A stretch of 64,000 bases of DNA from Neodontobutis hainanensis (lineage: Eukaryota > Chordata > Actinopteri > Gobiiformes > Odontobutidae): contig JALDNG010000007.1 of assembly GCA_024349245.1 (NCBI GenBank), forward strand, positions 5,444,501 through 5,508,500, written 5' to 3'. Under the pieces are notes generated by a model. That model was given only the letters and a program-made list of their open reading frames with translations. It was not told the origin of the DNA and did not search any database. The position numbers and the translations under genes are program-made. Positions within the stretch are counted from its first letter, which is position 1, and each line of letters opens with the position of its first letter. This document shows positions 25,101-32,705 of this stretch, piece after piece.

Positions 25101-25120
25101 CTGAACTGCAAAACTACTGA
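1043..25120 (+). CDS. aacs: Acetoacetyl-CoA synthetase, complete 18-exon gene
   Basis: Cytosolic enzyme of the acyl-adenylate-forming family. It joins acetoacetate to CoA with ATP, feeding ketone-body carbon into fatty acid and sterol synthesis. Coding exons: 1043-1181, 2323-2426, 4014-4134, 4751-4864, 8103-8200, 8607-8721, 8855-8936, 9026-9179, 10312-10392, 11051-11175, 17983-18047, 19340-19462, 22202-22315, 23029-23154, 23408-23477, 23582-23640, 23857-24059, 24983-25120. They total 2031 nt, 676 residues plus TGA; human AACS is about 672. Every intron is GT-AG and phases match. Visible landmarks: the phosphate-binding loop [10 protein letters not shown] (293-302), LSTGSPL (exon 12), SISGGTD (exon 12/13 junction), WAHGD (523-527), and the C-terminal SGKKVE motif whose Lys637 fits the catalytic lysine of the A10 motif. 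The start ATG at 1043 has A at -3 and is the first Met in frame. No disruption is seen, so the gene looks functional. Family assignment rests on recognised homology along the whole length. Confidence 0.97.
1943..2240 (+). mobile_element. tRNA-derived SINE copy in aacs intron 1
   Basis: The head resembles a tRNA promoter: GTGGTAGAG as A-box and GGTTTGAATCCC as B-box. It is followed by the fish SINE body (TGTCCATGGGCAAGACAC, a TTACCACCACCAGCATGTG stretch) and the tail GATATAAATCGAATGCATTA. The same family occurs in reverse at 32301-32647. The copy is diverged, and its pol III boxes suggest it was retroposed. Confidence 0.75.
2323..2426 (+). CDS. aacs: aacs coding exon 2 (residues 47-81)
   Basis: Encodes [18 protein letters not shown] followed by [10 protein letters not shown], the acetyl-CoA-synthetase-type N-terminal domain (Tyr/Trp-rich helices). 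The acceptor is a pyrimidine tract ending GTGTGCAG. The donor is GAAGAG before GTGAGT, phase 0. Confidence 0.95.
2601..3570 (+). mobile_element. Tc1/mariner element, internally deleted, in aacs intron 2
   Basis: The ends are long imperfect inverted repeats: AGAATTTGTG and ATATCAATGATAACAAAC on the left match the complement of the right end at about 3490-3570. Transposase remnants are readable: [18 protein letters not shown] from 2943, ended by a stop, and then after a deletion the C-terminal part (about 3106-3400) with [10 protein letters not shown], the changed catalytic stretch [15 protein letters not shown], and [10 protein letters not shown]. The middle of the transposase is missing and the frame is broken, so this is a dead or non-autonomous copy. 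Boundaries are approximate. Confidence 0.85.
3571..4013. other. Rest of aacs intron 2
   Basis: AT-rich sequence with a T tract at 3922-3934. Nothing recognisable before the exon 3 acceptor. Confidence 0.5.
4014..4134 (+). CDS. aacs: aacs coding exon 3 (residues 82-121)
   Basis: Encodes [20 protein letters not shown] and then NYAENLLKH. The [16 protein letters not shown] block marks the N-terminal domain of the acetate/acetoacetate CoA ligase group. Acceptor ACCAG, donor GTAAGT, phase 1. Confidence 0.95.
4135..4750. other. aacs intron 3
   Basis: Unique-looking AT-rich intron with a short (TA)n run near 4646-4661. No gene, RNA or mobile element recognised. Confidence 0.5.
4751..4864 (+). CDS. 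aacs: aacs coding exon 4 (residues 122-159)
   Basis: Encodes [20 protein letters not shown] with [14 protein letters not shown] context, the start of the AMP-binding domain (the conserved 'GDRV' turn). Acceptor TTATAG, donor GTGAGT, phase 1. Followed by the 3.2-kb intron 4, which carries two hairpin repeats. Confidence 0.95.
5115..5343 (+). mobile_element. Retroposed hairpin element with 15-bp target duplication
   Basis: A 199-bp insert (5130-5328) is flanked by a perfect 15-bp direct repeat, TTTAGTACAGATATG, at 5115-5129 and 5329-5343. Inside, the arms at about 5165-5230 and 5263-5329 are near-perfect inverted repeats built around GAGACGAAACGTC. A third copy of that motif lies between the arms. 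A head GTTCTCAGTCATCCAGG precedes the arms. A 15-bp duplication points to LINE-type retroposition and not to a cut-and-paste element. I cannot name the family. Confidence 0.7.
5483..5557. repeat. Palindrome and hairpin pair in aacs intron 4
   Basis: ACTACTGATCAGTAGT at 5483-5498 is a perfect 16-bp palindrome. A hairpin follows: AGGAAACACTAGCCA (5518-5532) pairs perfectly with TGGCTAGTGTTTCCT (5543-5557) across a 10-base loop. Confidence 0.8.
5775..5925 (+). mobile_element. Second, diverged copy of the hairpin element
   Basis: It shares the head (GTTCTAAGTCATCCAGG) and the core GAGACGAAACGTCTTCACCT with the copy at 5130-5328. It also shares the A-rich to T-rich framing (AAAAAAAGGTT ... AACCTTTTTTTT). 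The arms (around TTATCAA/TTGATAA and AAATC/GATTT) are shorter and imperfect. No clear target duplication is visible. Confidence 0.6.
5926..8102. other. Rest of aacs intron 4
   Basis: About 2.2 kb of AT-rich sequence with short open frames that look random. No recognised gene, RNA or transposon. Confidence 0.45.
8103..8200 (+). CDS. aacs: aacs coding exon 5 (residues 160-192)
   Basis: Encodes [20 protein letters not shown] then [13 protein letters not shown]. This is almost identical to the vertebrate AACS block around the WSSTSxDFG motif. Acceptor CTCCAG, donor GTATGT, phase 0. Confidence 0.95.
8607..8721 (+). CDS. aacs: aacs coding exon 6 (residues 193-230)
   Basis: Encodes [20 protein letters not shown] and then the [11 protein letters not shown] segment. 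The donor GTATTA lacks G at +5 and is the weakest in the gene. The reading frame and homology leave little doubt about the junction, which is phase 1. Confidence 0.92.
8855..8936 (+). CDS. aacs: aacs coding exon 7 (residues 231-257)
   Basis: Encodes [20 protein letters not shown] followed by DLSKIPN. It is followed by the shortest intron of the gene (8937-9025, 89 bp, T-rich). Acceptor CTTTAG, donor GTGAGA, phase 2. Confidence 0.93.
9026..9179 (+). CDS. aacs: aacs coding exon 8 (residues 258-309), ATP loop
   Basis: Carries the adenylate-forming signature [10 protein letters not shown] (residues 293-302), which binds the ATP phosphates, preceded by [11 protein letters not shown] and followed by CMVHSAG. 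Acceptor TTCAG, donor GTAAGT, phase 0. Confidence 0.96.
9180..10311. other. aacs intron 8
   Basis: AT-rich intron. Overlapping small open frames at 10044-10355 run across the exon 9 acceptor in other frames and show no recognised protein. Nothing else identified. Confidence 0.45.
10312..10392 (+). CDS. aacs: aacs coding exon 9 (residues 310-336)
   Basis: Encodes [20 protein letters not shown] and VIIYYTT. The [11 protein letters not shown] block spans the exon 8/9 junction exactly as in other vertebrate AACS proteins. Acceptor TTTCAG, donor GTAGGT, phase 0. Confidence 0.94.
10393..11050. other. aacs intron 9
   Basis: AT-rich intron, no recognisable feature apart from short A tracts near 10796-10813. 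Confidence 0.45.
11051..11175 (+). CDS. aacs: aacs coding exon 10 (residues 337-377)
   Basis: Encodes [20 protein letters not shown] and the LYDGSP turn, the conserved GWMMWN and YDGSP motifs of this family. The first residue is Thr where the human protein has Val. Acceptor TCCAG, donor GTGAGT, phase 2. Followed by the 6.8-kb intron 10. Confidence 0.94.
11176..13236. other. aacs intron 10, 5' part
   Basis: AT-rich. It holds an A tract at 11969-11985 and a T tract at 12681-12698. An open frame at 12905-13234 (109 codons) has no recognisable domain, and I treat it as chance. Confidence 0.45.
13237..14264. mobile_element. Non-autonomous hAT-type DNA transposon
   Basis: A 1028-bp insert is bounded by a perfect 8-bp target duplication CTCTGAGT (13229-13236 and 14265-14272). 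The terminal inverted repeats start TAGGGATGTA at both ends. An 8-bp duplication and a TA(G)GG-type end fit the hAT superfamily. No transposase is readable inside. The interior is AT-rich with a CpG-richer patch near 13915-13990. Confidence 0.8.
14631..14800 (+). mobile_element. Truncated dispersed fish repeat (SINE-like)
   Basis: Contains the widespread fish repeat phrase TGTGTGGCGTTTGCATGTTC, then CTCCCCGTG and GGGTACTCCAGTTTCTCCCA. A LINE-like tail with AATTTCCCAATTGGGATAAT and AAAGTG follows. Other copies lie at 19105, 24195 and, reversed, 44750. Confidence 0.6.
14801..15859. other. aacs intron 10, middle part
   Basis: Mostly AT-rich with no gene. From about 15590 the base composition rises in GC and leads into the site cluster at 15860. 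Confidence 0.45.
15860..15990 (+). promoter_or_regulatory. Promoter- or enhancer-like module in aacs intron 10
   Basis: CCAATCAG (15867-15874, NF-Y type) lies 12 bp before GTTGCCATGGCAGC (15887-15900), which is one base away from the palindromic RFX X-box. TGATTGAT (PBX/HOX or MEIS-type) is at about 15942-15949, and a TATA-like CATAAATAG at 15954-15962. The order CCAAT, X-box, TATA fits a core promoter with a start near 15985. The same DNA could equally be an enhancer. Function is inferred only from motifs. Confidence 0.4.
15991..17982. other. aacs intron 10, 3' part
   Basis: Unique-looking AT-rich sequence ending in the long T tract of the exon 11 acceptor (17951-17980). No recognised element. 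Confidence 0.45.
17983..18047 (+). CDS. aacs: aacs coding exon 11 (residues 378-399)
   Basis: A 65-nt exon encoding [20 protein letters not shown] plus KP. The acceptor has a very long T tract (17951-17980) ending CTTTAG; the donor is GTAAGT, phase 1. FGTGAKWL is the conserved GTGAKW block. Confidence 0.94.
18048..19104. other. aacs intron 11, 5' part
   Basis: No gene recognised. Positions 18600-18830 are GC-richer than the rest, with several CCCC/GGGG runs, and could be regulatory. Confidence 0.4.
19105..19262 (+). mobile_element. Decayed fragment of the dispersed fish repeat
   Basis: Readable pieces are ACTGGCGACTCTAATTTG, GTTAGCCATGCAATAAACTG and AGGTGTACCCCGTCTCACG. These are in the same order as in the family at 24195-24446, but strongly diverged. 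Confidence 0.55.
19340..19462 (+). CDS. aacs: aacs coding exon 12 (residues 400-440)
   Basis: Encodes [20 protein letters not shown], then [26 protein letters not shown] is the counterpart of the acetyl-CoA synthetase GSxGEP motif near the adenine site. Acceptor CTGCAG, donor GTATCT, phase 1. Confidence 0.95.
19463..22201. other. aacs intron 12
   Basis: Contains T tracts (20168-20213), a GC-rich block at 20440-20660 with nuclear-receptor half-sites, and a purine-rich + strand tract at 21385-21545. No coding exon or transposon recognised. Confidence 0.45.
20525..20562 (-). promoter_or_regulatory. Cluster of nuclear-receptor half-sites in aacs intron 12
   Basis: Read on the minus strand, this block contains GGGGTCAAGGTCA followed closely by another GGTC half-site, with TGAGGTCA beside it in the other orientation. 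TCAAGGTCA is a perfect ERR/SF-1 extended half-site, and the pair resembles a DR0/DR1 arrangement used by ERR, HNF4 or PPAR-type receptors. Function is inferred. Confidence 0.35.
22202..22315 (+). CDS. aacs: aacs coding exon 13 (residues 441-478)
   Basis: Completes the [10 protein letters not shown] motif across the junction, then encodes [21 protein letters not shown] lies at the adenylate/acyl pocket in the family. Acceptor GTCCAG, donor GTAAGA, phase 1. Confidence 0.95.
22316..23028. other. aacs intron 13
   Basis: Unremarkable AT-rich intron. No gene or mobile element recognised. Confidence 0.45.
23029..23154 (+). CDS. aacs: aacs coding exon 14 (residues 479-520)
   Basis: Encodes [20 protein letters not shown] then [19 protein letters not shown], with the GESGELV motif. 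Acceptor GACAG, donor GTAAGT, phase 1. Confidence 0.95.
23408..23477 (+). CDS. aacs: aacs coding exon 15 (residues 521-543)
   Basis: Encodes [20 protein letters not shown] and LGR. The Asp of WAHGD (residue 527) is the family aspartate that contacts the ribose hydroxyls. Donor AG before GTCAGA, phase 2. The following intron is 104 bp. Confidence 0.94.
23582..23640 (+). CDS. aacs: aacs coding exon 16 (residues 544-563)
   Basis: A 59-nt exon encoding [20 protein letters not shown], which includes the hinge Asp545 and the [10 protein letters not shown] block (A8 motif). Acceptor TTTCAG, donor GTAAGC, phase 1. Confidence 0.95.
23857..24059 (+). CDS. aacs: aacs coding exon 17 (residues 564-631)
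   Basis: The longest coding exon. It encodes [29 protein letters not shown] and [18 protein letters not shown], most of the mobile C-terminal domain. Acceptor TTGCAG, donor GTAAGA, phase 0. Confidence 0.95.
24195..24446 (+). mobile_element. Dispersed fish SINE-like repeat in aacs intron 17
   Basis: Contains a degenerate B-box (ATGAGTTCAAAACC), then GTGAGGAGTCTGCATGTCCT, CAGCCCTGCAACTAACTGGC, CCAGGGTGTACCCCACCTC and GCTGGGATAGGCTCCAGCGA. It ends in AATGAATTAATGAATGGA. This phrase order is typical of an abundant teleost repeat. The copy is internally shortened compared with the usual form. Confidence 0.7.
24447..24982. other. Rest of aacs intron 17
   Basis: AT-rich sequence leading to the last coding exon. 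Nothing recognisable. Confidence 0.45.
24983..25120 (+). CDS. aacs: aacs coding exon 18 (residues 632-676, stop)
   Basis: Encodes [20 protein letters not shown] and ends [14 protein letters not shown] followed by TGA at 25118-25120. Lys637 in SGKK matches the catalytic lysine of the A10 motif. Acceptor TGCAG. Confidence 0.95.
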   Translation, partial: YTISGKKVEVAVKQVIAGREVSQRGAFSNPDSLDLYKNIPELQNY

Positions 25121-26430
25121 AAAACGACATACCTCTGAGAGACAGGCCCTGCAAACATGGGAAAACAATTAGTTATAAATTAAATATTTAAATAAATTAT
25201 GAATGTGTTAATAGGACAGTGCTATAGGTGATATTTGGCCTACTGACAATTGCTTACAAATGATTTTAACGTCACAGCCACCGAGACATTAACATTTAGC
25301 AAACGGGTGTTTTTGCAGCAAGCGCAAATTTGTCATAATTTCAGCATAAAATGAATTAAATGTAGAGATAGACCCAGCTGTATAGCATTTTAAAACCGAT
25401 CTTACTTTACAATGTATATAAAGTGGAGGTACTCTACGGTACTCGGAGCCTTGTACGGGGCAGTAAAGGAAACTAATTTATTTCAAATTATAAACAACAA
25501 TATTTAAATAATATTTACTCGATTAAGCTGAGACTGTTAAGATATATATTTTTTTGCTTCAGTGCTTTTGGTGATTAAGTGATCAAACAGCTGCTGGCGT
25601 TGTGTTTTCAGGGTAAATGTTGAACAGGTACAGGTGAATGGAACATGATGTGCTTAGTGGCACTTGTAAAAGCTCTTTGCTCTGAAGCTGCTGACAATAG
25701 ACGGATGAAATTATTCCGTCTCATGCTTTGCTTTGTCTTCACAGTGTGATTGCCATCATCCTGTGATGATCCGTGTGTCTCTCTGTGTTACCTGTGTTGT
25801 AGCTTCCAGGCTTGAAAATTGTGAACGGTGCATAACAGTTTTGTATCTTATGGCCATATAATTTTTATGTGGTGTGCTTTTTTTGTTAAATGTATGTATA
25901 GCAGGAGTAAGTATATTTTTGGACTGTGAATGACATTAATGTTATAATTATGCAACTTAAGATAGTGACCCATACATTTAAACCAAAGTGAGTCACTGAT
26001 GCTGTGTGTTATGAGGACGTATAGTTTGGTTAAATTAACCACACAAACTAAAGTAAAGCATACTGAAATTGTATCTTTCTCTAAAAAATGTTATCTAGTA
26101 ATATTCTTTCAAATACTAACATTTATTTTTCTAACCCTTTCTTCATCCACAATTTCTTGTTGTTGCTTTTGTAAACCATGTTTTTACTTTCTATATCATA
26201 AGACTGATAATTAAAAGGCTTTTTAAAGCTGTTTACAGGGAAGCAGGCAGACGTGTGTGATTTGTACATTGAATCTAACTGGTTCATATTGGAGCTTAAT
26301 TTGAATGTTTTCATTTTTCAATTCATTTGTAATTGTTTTAAACTGATATTCATTGTTCAAAACAATACTCTCCCTTAACTGACAATGAAATGTTGGAAGT
26401 CTGCTGAGAAGGGGATTATAATAAATATTT
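25121..26430 (+). other. aacs: aacs 3'UTR and downstream flank
   Basis: AATAAA occurs at 25191-25196, only 71 bases after the stop, and again at 26420-26425. Either could be used for polyadenylation; a roughly 1.3-kb 3'UTR would be usual for a vertebrate gene. No coding sequence lies here. Confidence 0.45.
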
Positions 26431-27199
26431 CCTGCACTTTGGTGCAATATGTGGAAACTTGTATTTTGTTATTATTTCATATATAGCTAATTTCCAGTCC
26501 CTTCCCAAGTTGATATTAAATATTAGACATGAAACACCAAGTACATTCAAGCATAATGTACACATAACATAGCACAAAACTAAATTGTATGAGATGTGAG
26601 TAGTTATAACATGACTCATTAGGATTGTATTTGTGGACAATACTCTTTGGACCAGGCCAAGTTTCCTTTTCTATAAAACTAAACTAAAAGTAAGTCTTGT
26701 AGAGACTTAGTTTAGTCAATTCACTGAGTCAGCCATTATTAATAAAGCCAAGAAAATAAGGTTAATTGTGGCAACAGTGATCACATGGAGGCAGCCCTGT
26801 TAGATGAGGGTGAAGTTACTACAGTATATTAGAGACTACAGTATATTCAGGTTTAAAAATACAGGATAGAAGTGATGTGTAGTTGCCACACAGGTTATAA
26901 TGTAACAAATAATTGGTAAGATACAAATACAACAATAAACTACATAAACATAATAGCACACTGCCTTATTCTGACGTTTTCTGATGAATCCCAGGAAATT
27001 AAATTCTTCAGTAACAGTGTATCTCAGCTGAGCTGTTAACAGCCTGACACTGGATATGTGGATATGTGCCTAAATACTGCTAGTGCAAAAAAAAAAAAAA
27101 AAAAAAAAAACATGAATTATATATTAGGTAAAAGTTGTCTACGCACTCTAAAGTCAAAATAAATGCACAAATTTCAAAACTTGACACCCAGTGAGTAAA
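26431..27199. other. Intergenic
   Basis: AT-rich. A poly(A) run of about 24 bases lies at 27087-27110. No gene recognised. Confidence 0.5.
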
Positions 27200-27690
27200 A
27201 GGTCATCTCAGAGTGGCACAACTACACAAACATTTTCAGCATCACTCTTTATTGCAAAAGATTACACAATGTTTTTCAAAGATCTAGACACAATATTAGG
27301 TGTCAATTTCCTGAACTCTGGACAAACAGGTGAAGACACATCTGACCAAATAAGACTGCAGACACATCACAGCCTCATCACAAATCAAATTCTCTCTGTC
27401 AGTAGTTTTCACAGCAGCAGGCCTGGATCCAAAACTGGTTTCAAAAGCATCTCCATTTTTTGGTTCTTACTCTTCCACCATAGTCCCCTTTTTTGACCCT
27501 ATTGAGGAGTTTTTCCTCTGCCTGGGCCTGGAAAGTAAATGACCATCATCTCTAAGAAGCAGCCAGTCTGTGGTGACACAGATTCAGAGGCTGCCACTCG
27601 AGGACACACTTCCCTCAAGGTTTCACCCGAAGACATTTTGTTGTGACGTTGACGAGGCCTGATCCACGTTAGAGATTGGACAGTCAGATA
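27200..27690 (+). pseudogene. Decayed Tc1/mariner-superfamily (DD34E-type) transposase
   Basis: From about 27460 the + strand reads FLLFHHSPLF and then, after a frameshift, DPIEEFF. Together they match the xLPPYSPxLNPIEEFFSxW block holding the last catalytic Glu in a fish IS630/Tc1-like transposase family. Further on, CCDVDEA matches the family's C-terminal CDVDE. Stops and frameshifts are frequent, so this is a fossil. The upstream edge is a guess. Confidence 0.5.
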
Positions 27691-30600
27691 TGTCAGAATT
27701 TTATTTTTAAGTTTATTAATGGTTACTTTATGATGGGCAAACATTACATTAAATTGCATTCATATTTTCCACAGCCTACAAAAGTAGTATGTTCACAGGC
27801 CTATCTTTAAGAGAAATTTAAAGAATGTGCAAATGCTGATGAACAAATTTATAAATGTGATAGTGTGTCACATTTAGAGGAGAAAGTGTGATTTTTAGTT
27901 CTTCATTTTGCACATGCTTTAAGATGTTTTGTCATTTGAGTTTATAATTTTGGAATTTGTGAGTAAACATTTGTTACTTTGGCCCCAAGTTTAAGAAAAT
28001 GTGCTTTAAAAATTACCAAAAAAAAAACCCTGTAGTATCAGGGAAGAGTAACTGAAAGTACAGGCTTTGCAGAAAAGCTGTGTGTGTTGAATAGCTGTAT
28101 GTGTGTGAAGAAGCCTGTCATTTTGACAGACATATAATGTAAGAATAAACAGAACCGTTTTGAAACTCCCATTAACCTTTGTATCTGTGAATGCTGGGCA
28201 CTGCCAGTCTGCCAAATTTTCAAACACAACAACTTAAAAATAGAAACGATCTGGTTCAGGTCCAGTTTCTCTATAGAACAGTGAATATGGGAACGGTGAC
28301 AAGCTGAAATGTTTATTATAATCACAAATAACAAGCATTTGATAAACAAAAATAAGTAAGGATCAAGTGCTGAAAAAGAGTTTAGTACAATTCACTAAAC
28401 TCATAACCGAGCACATTAGCCTCTGCCACTAAATGACTTTGTTTACTGTGTGAATGTACGCTCTGTTTTCAGTGTATTTAGTGGGTAATTATTTGTCTGT
28501 GAGATCTATTAAAAATGTAAATTCATCTTCGCTCACTAATGATAGACTTACTATTCTCTTCTGTGCCGGCAGAAGAAGACACGTGCCATTTTAAATCAGT
28601 GGGACAAACTTTGGTTAACAAAATAAAGCAATTATGTATTTTTGGGTCAATTTGTAGATATCAATTAAAGCATTTTGGTGTATTTGAATCTAGCATATGC
28701 CAGATGAGTGCATCCAATAGCAAGAAGGGCATTTTTCAAGCTCATTTATAGCTATACATACTTTTTATAAGTGTTCAAATATTTTTACATACATAATCAA
28801 ACTTGTTTTGCAATTGTTCTAACTGTCTGCCTCCTATGAGTCCCGCTAATGGCCTGTAGTTCATTGTGTTGTCTGGATTGTAATGTAAAAAGTAGGCGAG
28901 CATTATTTTACAGAACTACATCAAGTTTTTCTACAGAGCCAAAGTGCAGAAAAATAATTTTGTCCTATTTGCAGTAGTTCCCAAAAGTCAATATCTGCAT
29001 TTTAGGGGTCAAAAGTCAAATCACACATAATGGTTTTAATTTTTGATAGAAAAAAAAAAAAGAAAATTATTTAACTAAGCAAGCATTACTATAGCATTCT
29101 TCTCTGTTTGACTGTGGTTATTGCACTTTTCCTTTGTTAGGCAGTGTTGAAATCAGGATACCTGACCCCAGTCTTTTATTTAGTCTGTTATATTTGTAAA
29201 GATTCTGATGTAATCCTTCTTATTTCCTCTCCTCACATGAAAAGCTTGTAGGCGTGTAGAGTCTCTTCCTCTCACATGTCCACTTCCATACAGTACATTC
29301 CAATTATCTGTCAGTGACAGTATGTTCACTGAAGCCCACTCCTTGTCACCTCTGCACAAGACGTGTTACATCTCAATCCGTTCCTGATGAGACCTCCACT
29401 TTGTAAAAACCCCTGAACAGAATGTGATTAAACAGGTCTATGGCCTATTATACGTCCACAATGATGCAAAACATAGTCTTTGTCATCAACAGCAATCTCA
29501 TCATGTACCCATTGTTCTTTTAAAACACAGCCATTGTGGGAGGCTTGGTGAAAAAATAAAGTCACCACAAGGCTGACAGAAAGCTATATTTATTTTGCAG
29601 GCTTTTATTATTTCACTGCAACAATAAGCCGAGCAAGAGGAGGCCCACAGTGGTGTCATTACTCCTGTCTCAGCTCGATTGCAGCAGGTAAAAACAAATG
29701 ATAGAAGTAAAAATCCTAATTTTGCTTATTTGTTGTTAAATACTATAAAATACATCAAACAAATACTCAATGCTCAATGAATTGGACTAACAACATCATT
29801 CAAGCAACACACTTAAATTTATAAAGTTATTTATGTATTCTTAAGTATGTAGTGTTTCAAGAGCTGGCTTCAGAATAAAATGCTTCTTTCCTTCTCATTG
29901 TAAAGAATTTGTTAAAACAGAACTTTAGATACCCCTTCCATGCAAATTTATTTCAGATTGTTTTTCTGCTGTCATTCAGTTCAGAGCAGCTAAATGGAAA
30001 ATAATCTCTGTAGAGGTTTCTGTTTGCGCAGCAGCCCAAATTGAGCCGAGCAGATGTGCAAATTGGTATTACACATTTTCACCGGAGAGTAAACTGTTTT
30101 GTGTCCTCCAGAATGACAATTGTGACTTTATGAAAGTTATAATAACTGACTTTGGCAGATATTCACAACCTGAGAACACATGTAAGCAACTACATCTTTT
30201 ACTGTACATGGTGTGGTGCCTGAACTGATTATTAGCCCATCTCTTGTACATTATGTTGCACAGATTTACAATAAAAGTACAATATTCAGTTGTAAAGCAG
30301 ACATTAGCCCTGTGTACTATGTAATCTTATATCACTCCAGAGACGCACAGAACAGTGTTACAAGAAATCAATGATGCACTACGTGTAAGATTAGCAGGGT
30401 CACTGATATCATGGACACAATTCTTCCTAATATCCAGAAAAGGGGCATAAAAGTGTGTATAAAGTAATCTTGTCTCAGGTAAACAGATAGAGCCTTTAGT
30501 TAAAGCCAGTGCTCATTCCGTGTGAGTAAACAAAATGTGAGAAGATACAGATGGATAAAAGAAAAGCTGCAGTAAGTTTAATCTTCTTTGTAACGTGTAC

Positions 30601-32290
30601 AAAAGTTTGGCGAGCTGATTAAAACAGAAGAGTGTTCACAAGAGTGTGAGACGTGATAACCTTAAGGGTAATTGATTCTTCTCTGATCCTGAGCAAAGGA
30701 CAATAAGTCACAGTTCAAATGGCAGAGGCAGAATATACTAACCCTGGCGAATGTGTTGGAGCTGAGCATGCTTCATGGGAAATAACTTTGCATTTCTCAT
30801 GTTTGCGCAGTTGCCCAAGGGTTTATGTGATTCCATGCTTCTGAAGTTAAACTCAAGTTAGAGCAGCTGAACTTTAATGTTAATTTAAGGTCAGGTCAAA
30901 TATTTGTTAAGTTGTAATTTACATAAAAACATTTGATTTTACCAAATATCCAATTTGTGAATCCAATGAATGGGGTAAATGAGTTATTTCTGCTTTGTGT
31001 ATTCATAAAGATAGACCTTCCCTGCTATTTCAGGTCTTTACAGTAAACTGGCATACTTTCTGACTTTTATTTCCTCTTTAGGAGTGTTTAAAATACTCAT
31101 TGGGCATCCCAATAAATACCTGGAGAGTTTTTTTTTTACTGGAACTATGTCGTGTGATTAAAGTAGAGGTTAAACAAAACCATTTGATGAACTTAAAACC
31201 TACGTCTCCATGTCTGCCTCTTTTCATCATGGTTTCACAGGAGCAAGCAACGCACAGGGATGAACAAGAAATCGCAAGAATATGGAAATTGCAGAGTATA
31301 TGGTGGAAAAAAAGGGAAAACCTTTGGGTAAAAGGTAAAGCAAAAGAACAGAAAGCAGAAAAACAGGAAGCCAGAAAGCTTATGTGCTATGAACATTTGA
31401 ATTTCCTCCAATTCTGTCTGTCAATCTTGTGGTCTTTTTGTGGATGGTTCAGCAGTAGGTGGCTGCCTTCTTTGTAGAGACGAGCGTCGCTCAGTTTCTG
31501 TCACACATTGATTTCTTTTTTTAAGTGCAAGTATGTCTCAAGTACTAAATACACCATTGACTTGATTTTAAGCTTGTCTGTGGAAGTCTTAGAAGCAGGG
31601 TTAGGTTCATTTGAATTGCGAGACTGAGCTGGAGTGTTCACACGCAGCTACTCACGCAGTACATTGTTCACACACTCTGGGATTAGTGGTAGAACAAATG
31701 GTAATAAGAATATAATAATAATGTACTACTTTTACTGGTCATTGAATAACATCTAAACTGTGCATTGCTTTGTATTATAGATTGTAAATAAACATGGATG
31801 TCGTGTGCCCATTGCTCCCTCATTCACCGATATAGGCCTTACCACAAGGCAATAAAATGGCTTATTTACATCCAGTTACATCTGGGCTTTTCGGATTTTA
31901 CTGCATAGTTTTCAGATAGCATAAACAGACGTATTGATCAAAAATTATGCCTCCTGCAGAGTTGTCATCAAAACGTAGCACTAGAGACCGGAGCCATCTT
32001 TTGTACCAGGCTGGAAACATGGTTTTTACACTAAAGTTGTCATGGTGTTTCTGCTTATATTTCTGCTTTTGGAGTCTGCCCTCTGGTGGACGGAGGTATT
32101 TCGCTGTATATCGTGGTATGCTGTGGCCTTTACTCGAGGCTCTTTTAAGGAGTTCCATGAAAGAGTTTATACACAGCACCATCATACTGCTCATAGTCAT
32201 AGCCTAGAGAATGTCTATATACTGTGTTCATGTGCAATGCTAAAACCAATTAACAGAAGATTTTTTGGATCTGTATAAATCTGTTACTGT
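27691..32290. other. Intergenic, 4.6 kb
   Basis: AT-rich DNA with A tracts (28018-28027, 29048-29060) and only short, random-looking open frames. No gene, RNA or recognisable transposon. The stretch 31880-32290 has mixed composition and could be an old repeat, but I cannot identify it. Confidence 0.45.
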
Positions 32291-32300
32291 CAAGTGTGGT

Positions 32301-32647
32301 AAATGGTAAATGGCATGCATTTATATAGCGCTTTCCTGCACCCTTCTCAGGCACCCAAAGCACTTTACATCGTGCTTCCACTCACCCCATTCACACACAT
32401 CCACTCCTGGGGCAGACAGAGAGGGGGGCTGCCACACAAACAGCGCTCAACCTTCTCCTACCACCACCAAACACACCTCCACAGTCACACACATTCATAC
32501 ACCAGTGCTACGGACACTGGAAGCAAGGTGGGTTAAGTGTCTTGCCCAAGGACACAACGACAGTATGAACTGTGGGGAGAACGGGAATCGAACCTACTAC
32601 CTTCCGGTTGAAGGACGGCCGCTCTACCACTGAGCCACTGCCGCCCC
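32301..32647 (-). mobile_element. tRNA-derived SINE, minus strand
   Basis: On the minus strand the head has an intact A-box (TGGCTCAGTGGTAGAG, complement of 32622-32637) and B-box (GGTTCGATTCCCG, complement of 32582-32594). The body includes GTGTCCTTGGGCAAGACAC, and the tail runs AGCGCTATATAAATGCATGC. Pol III boxes are much better preserved than in the 1943-2240 copy, so this insertion is younger. The last 16 bases of its head are repeated once more at 32651-32666. Confidence 0.88.
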
Positions 32648-32650
32648 ATA

Positions 32651-32666
32651 AGCCACTGCCGCCCCA
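32651..32666. repeat. 16-bp duplication of the SINE head
   Basis: AGCCACTGCCGCCCCA at 32633-32648 recurs exactly at 32651-32666, immediately outside the SINE. It may be a slippage duplication or a second, nearly lost SINE end. Confidence 0.8.
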
Positions 32667-32679
32667 CAGTGTGTTGTGT

Positions 32680-32705
32680 TATATATATATATATATACAT
32701 ATATA
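32680..32705. repeat. (TA)n microsatellite
   Basis: Alternating TA run directly abutting the Tc1-like element's left TA. Tc1 elements insert at TA, so this run was a natural target. Confidence 0.85.

Noticed and set aside
32310..32633. 107-codon open frame
   Set aside because: It is the antisense reading of a tRNA-derived SINE.
32622..32647. A true tRNA gene
   Set aside because: A- and B-boxes are present, but the sequence continues into a SINE body and does not fold as a complete tRNA.
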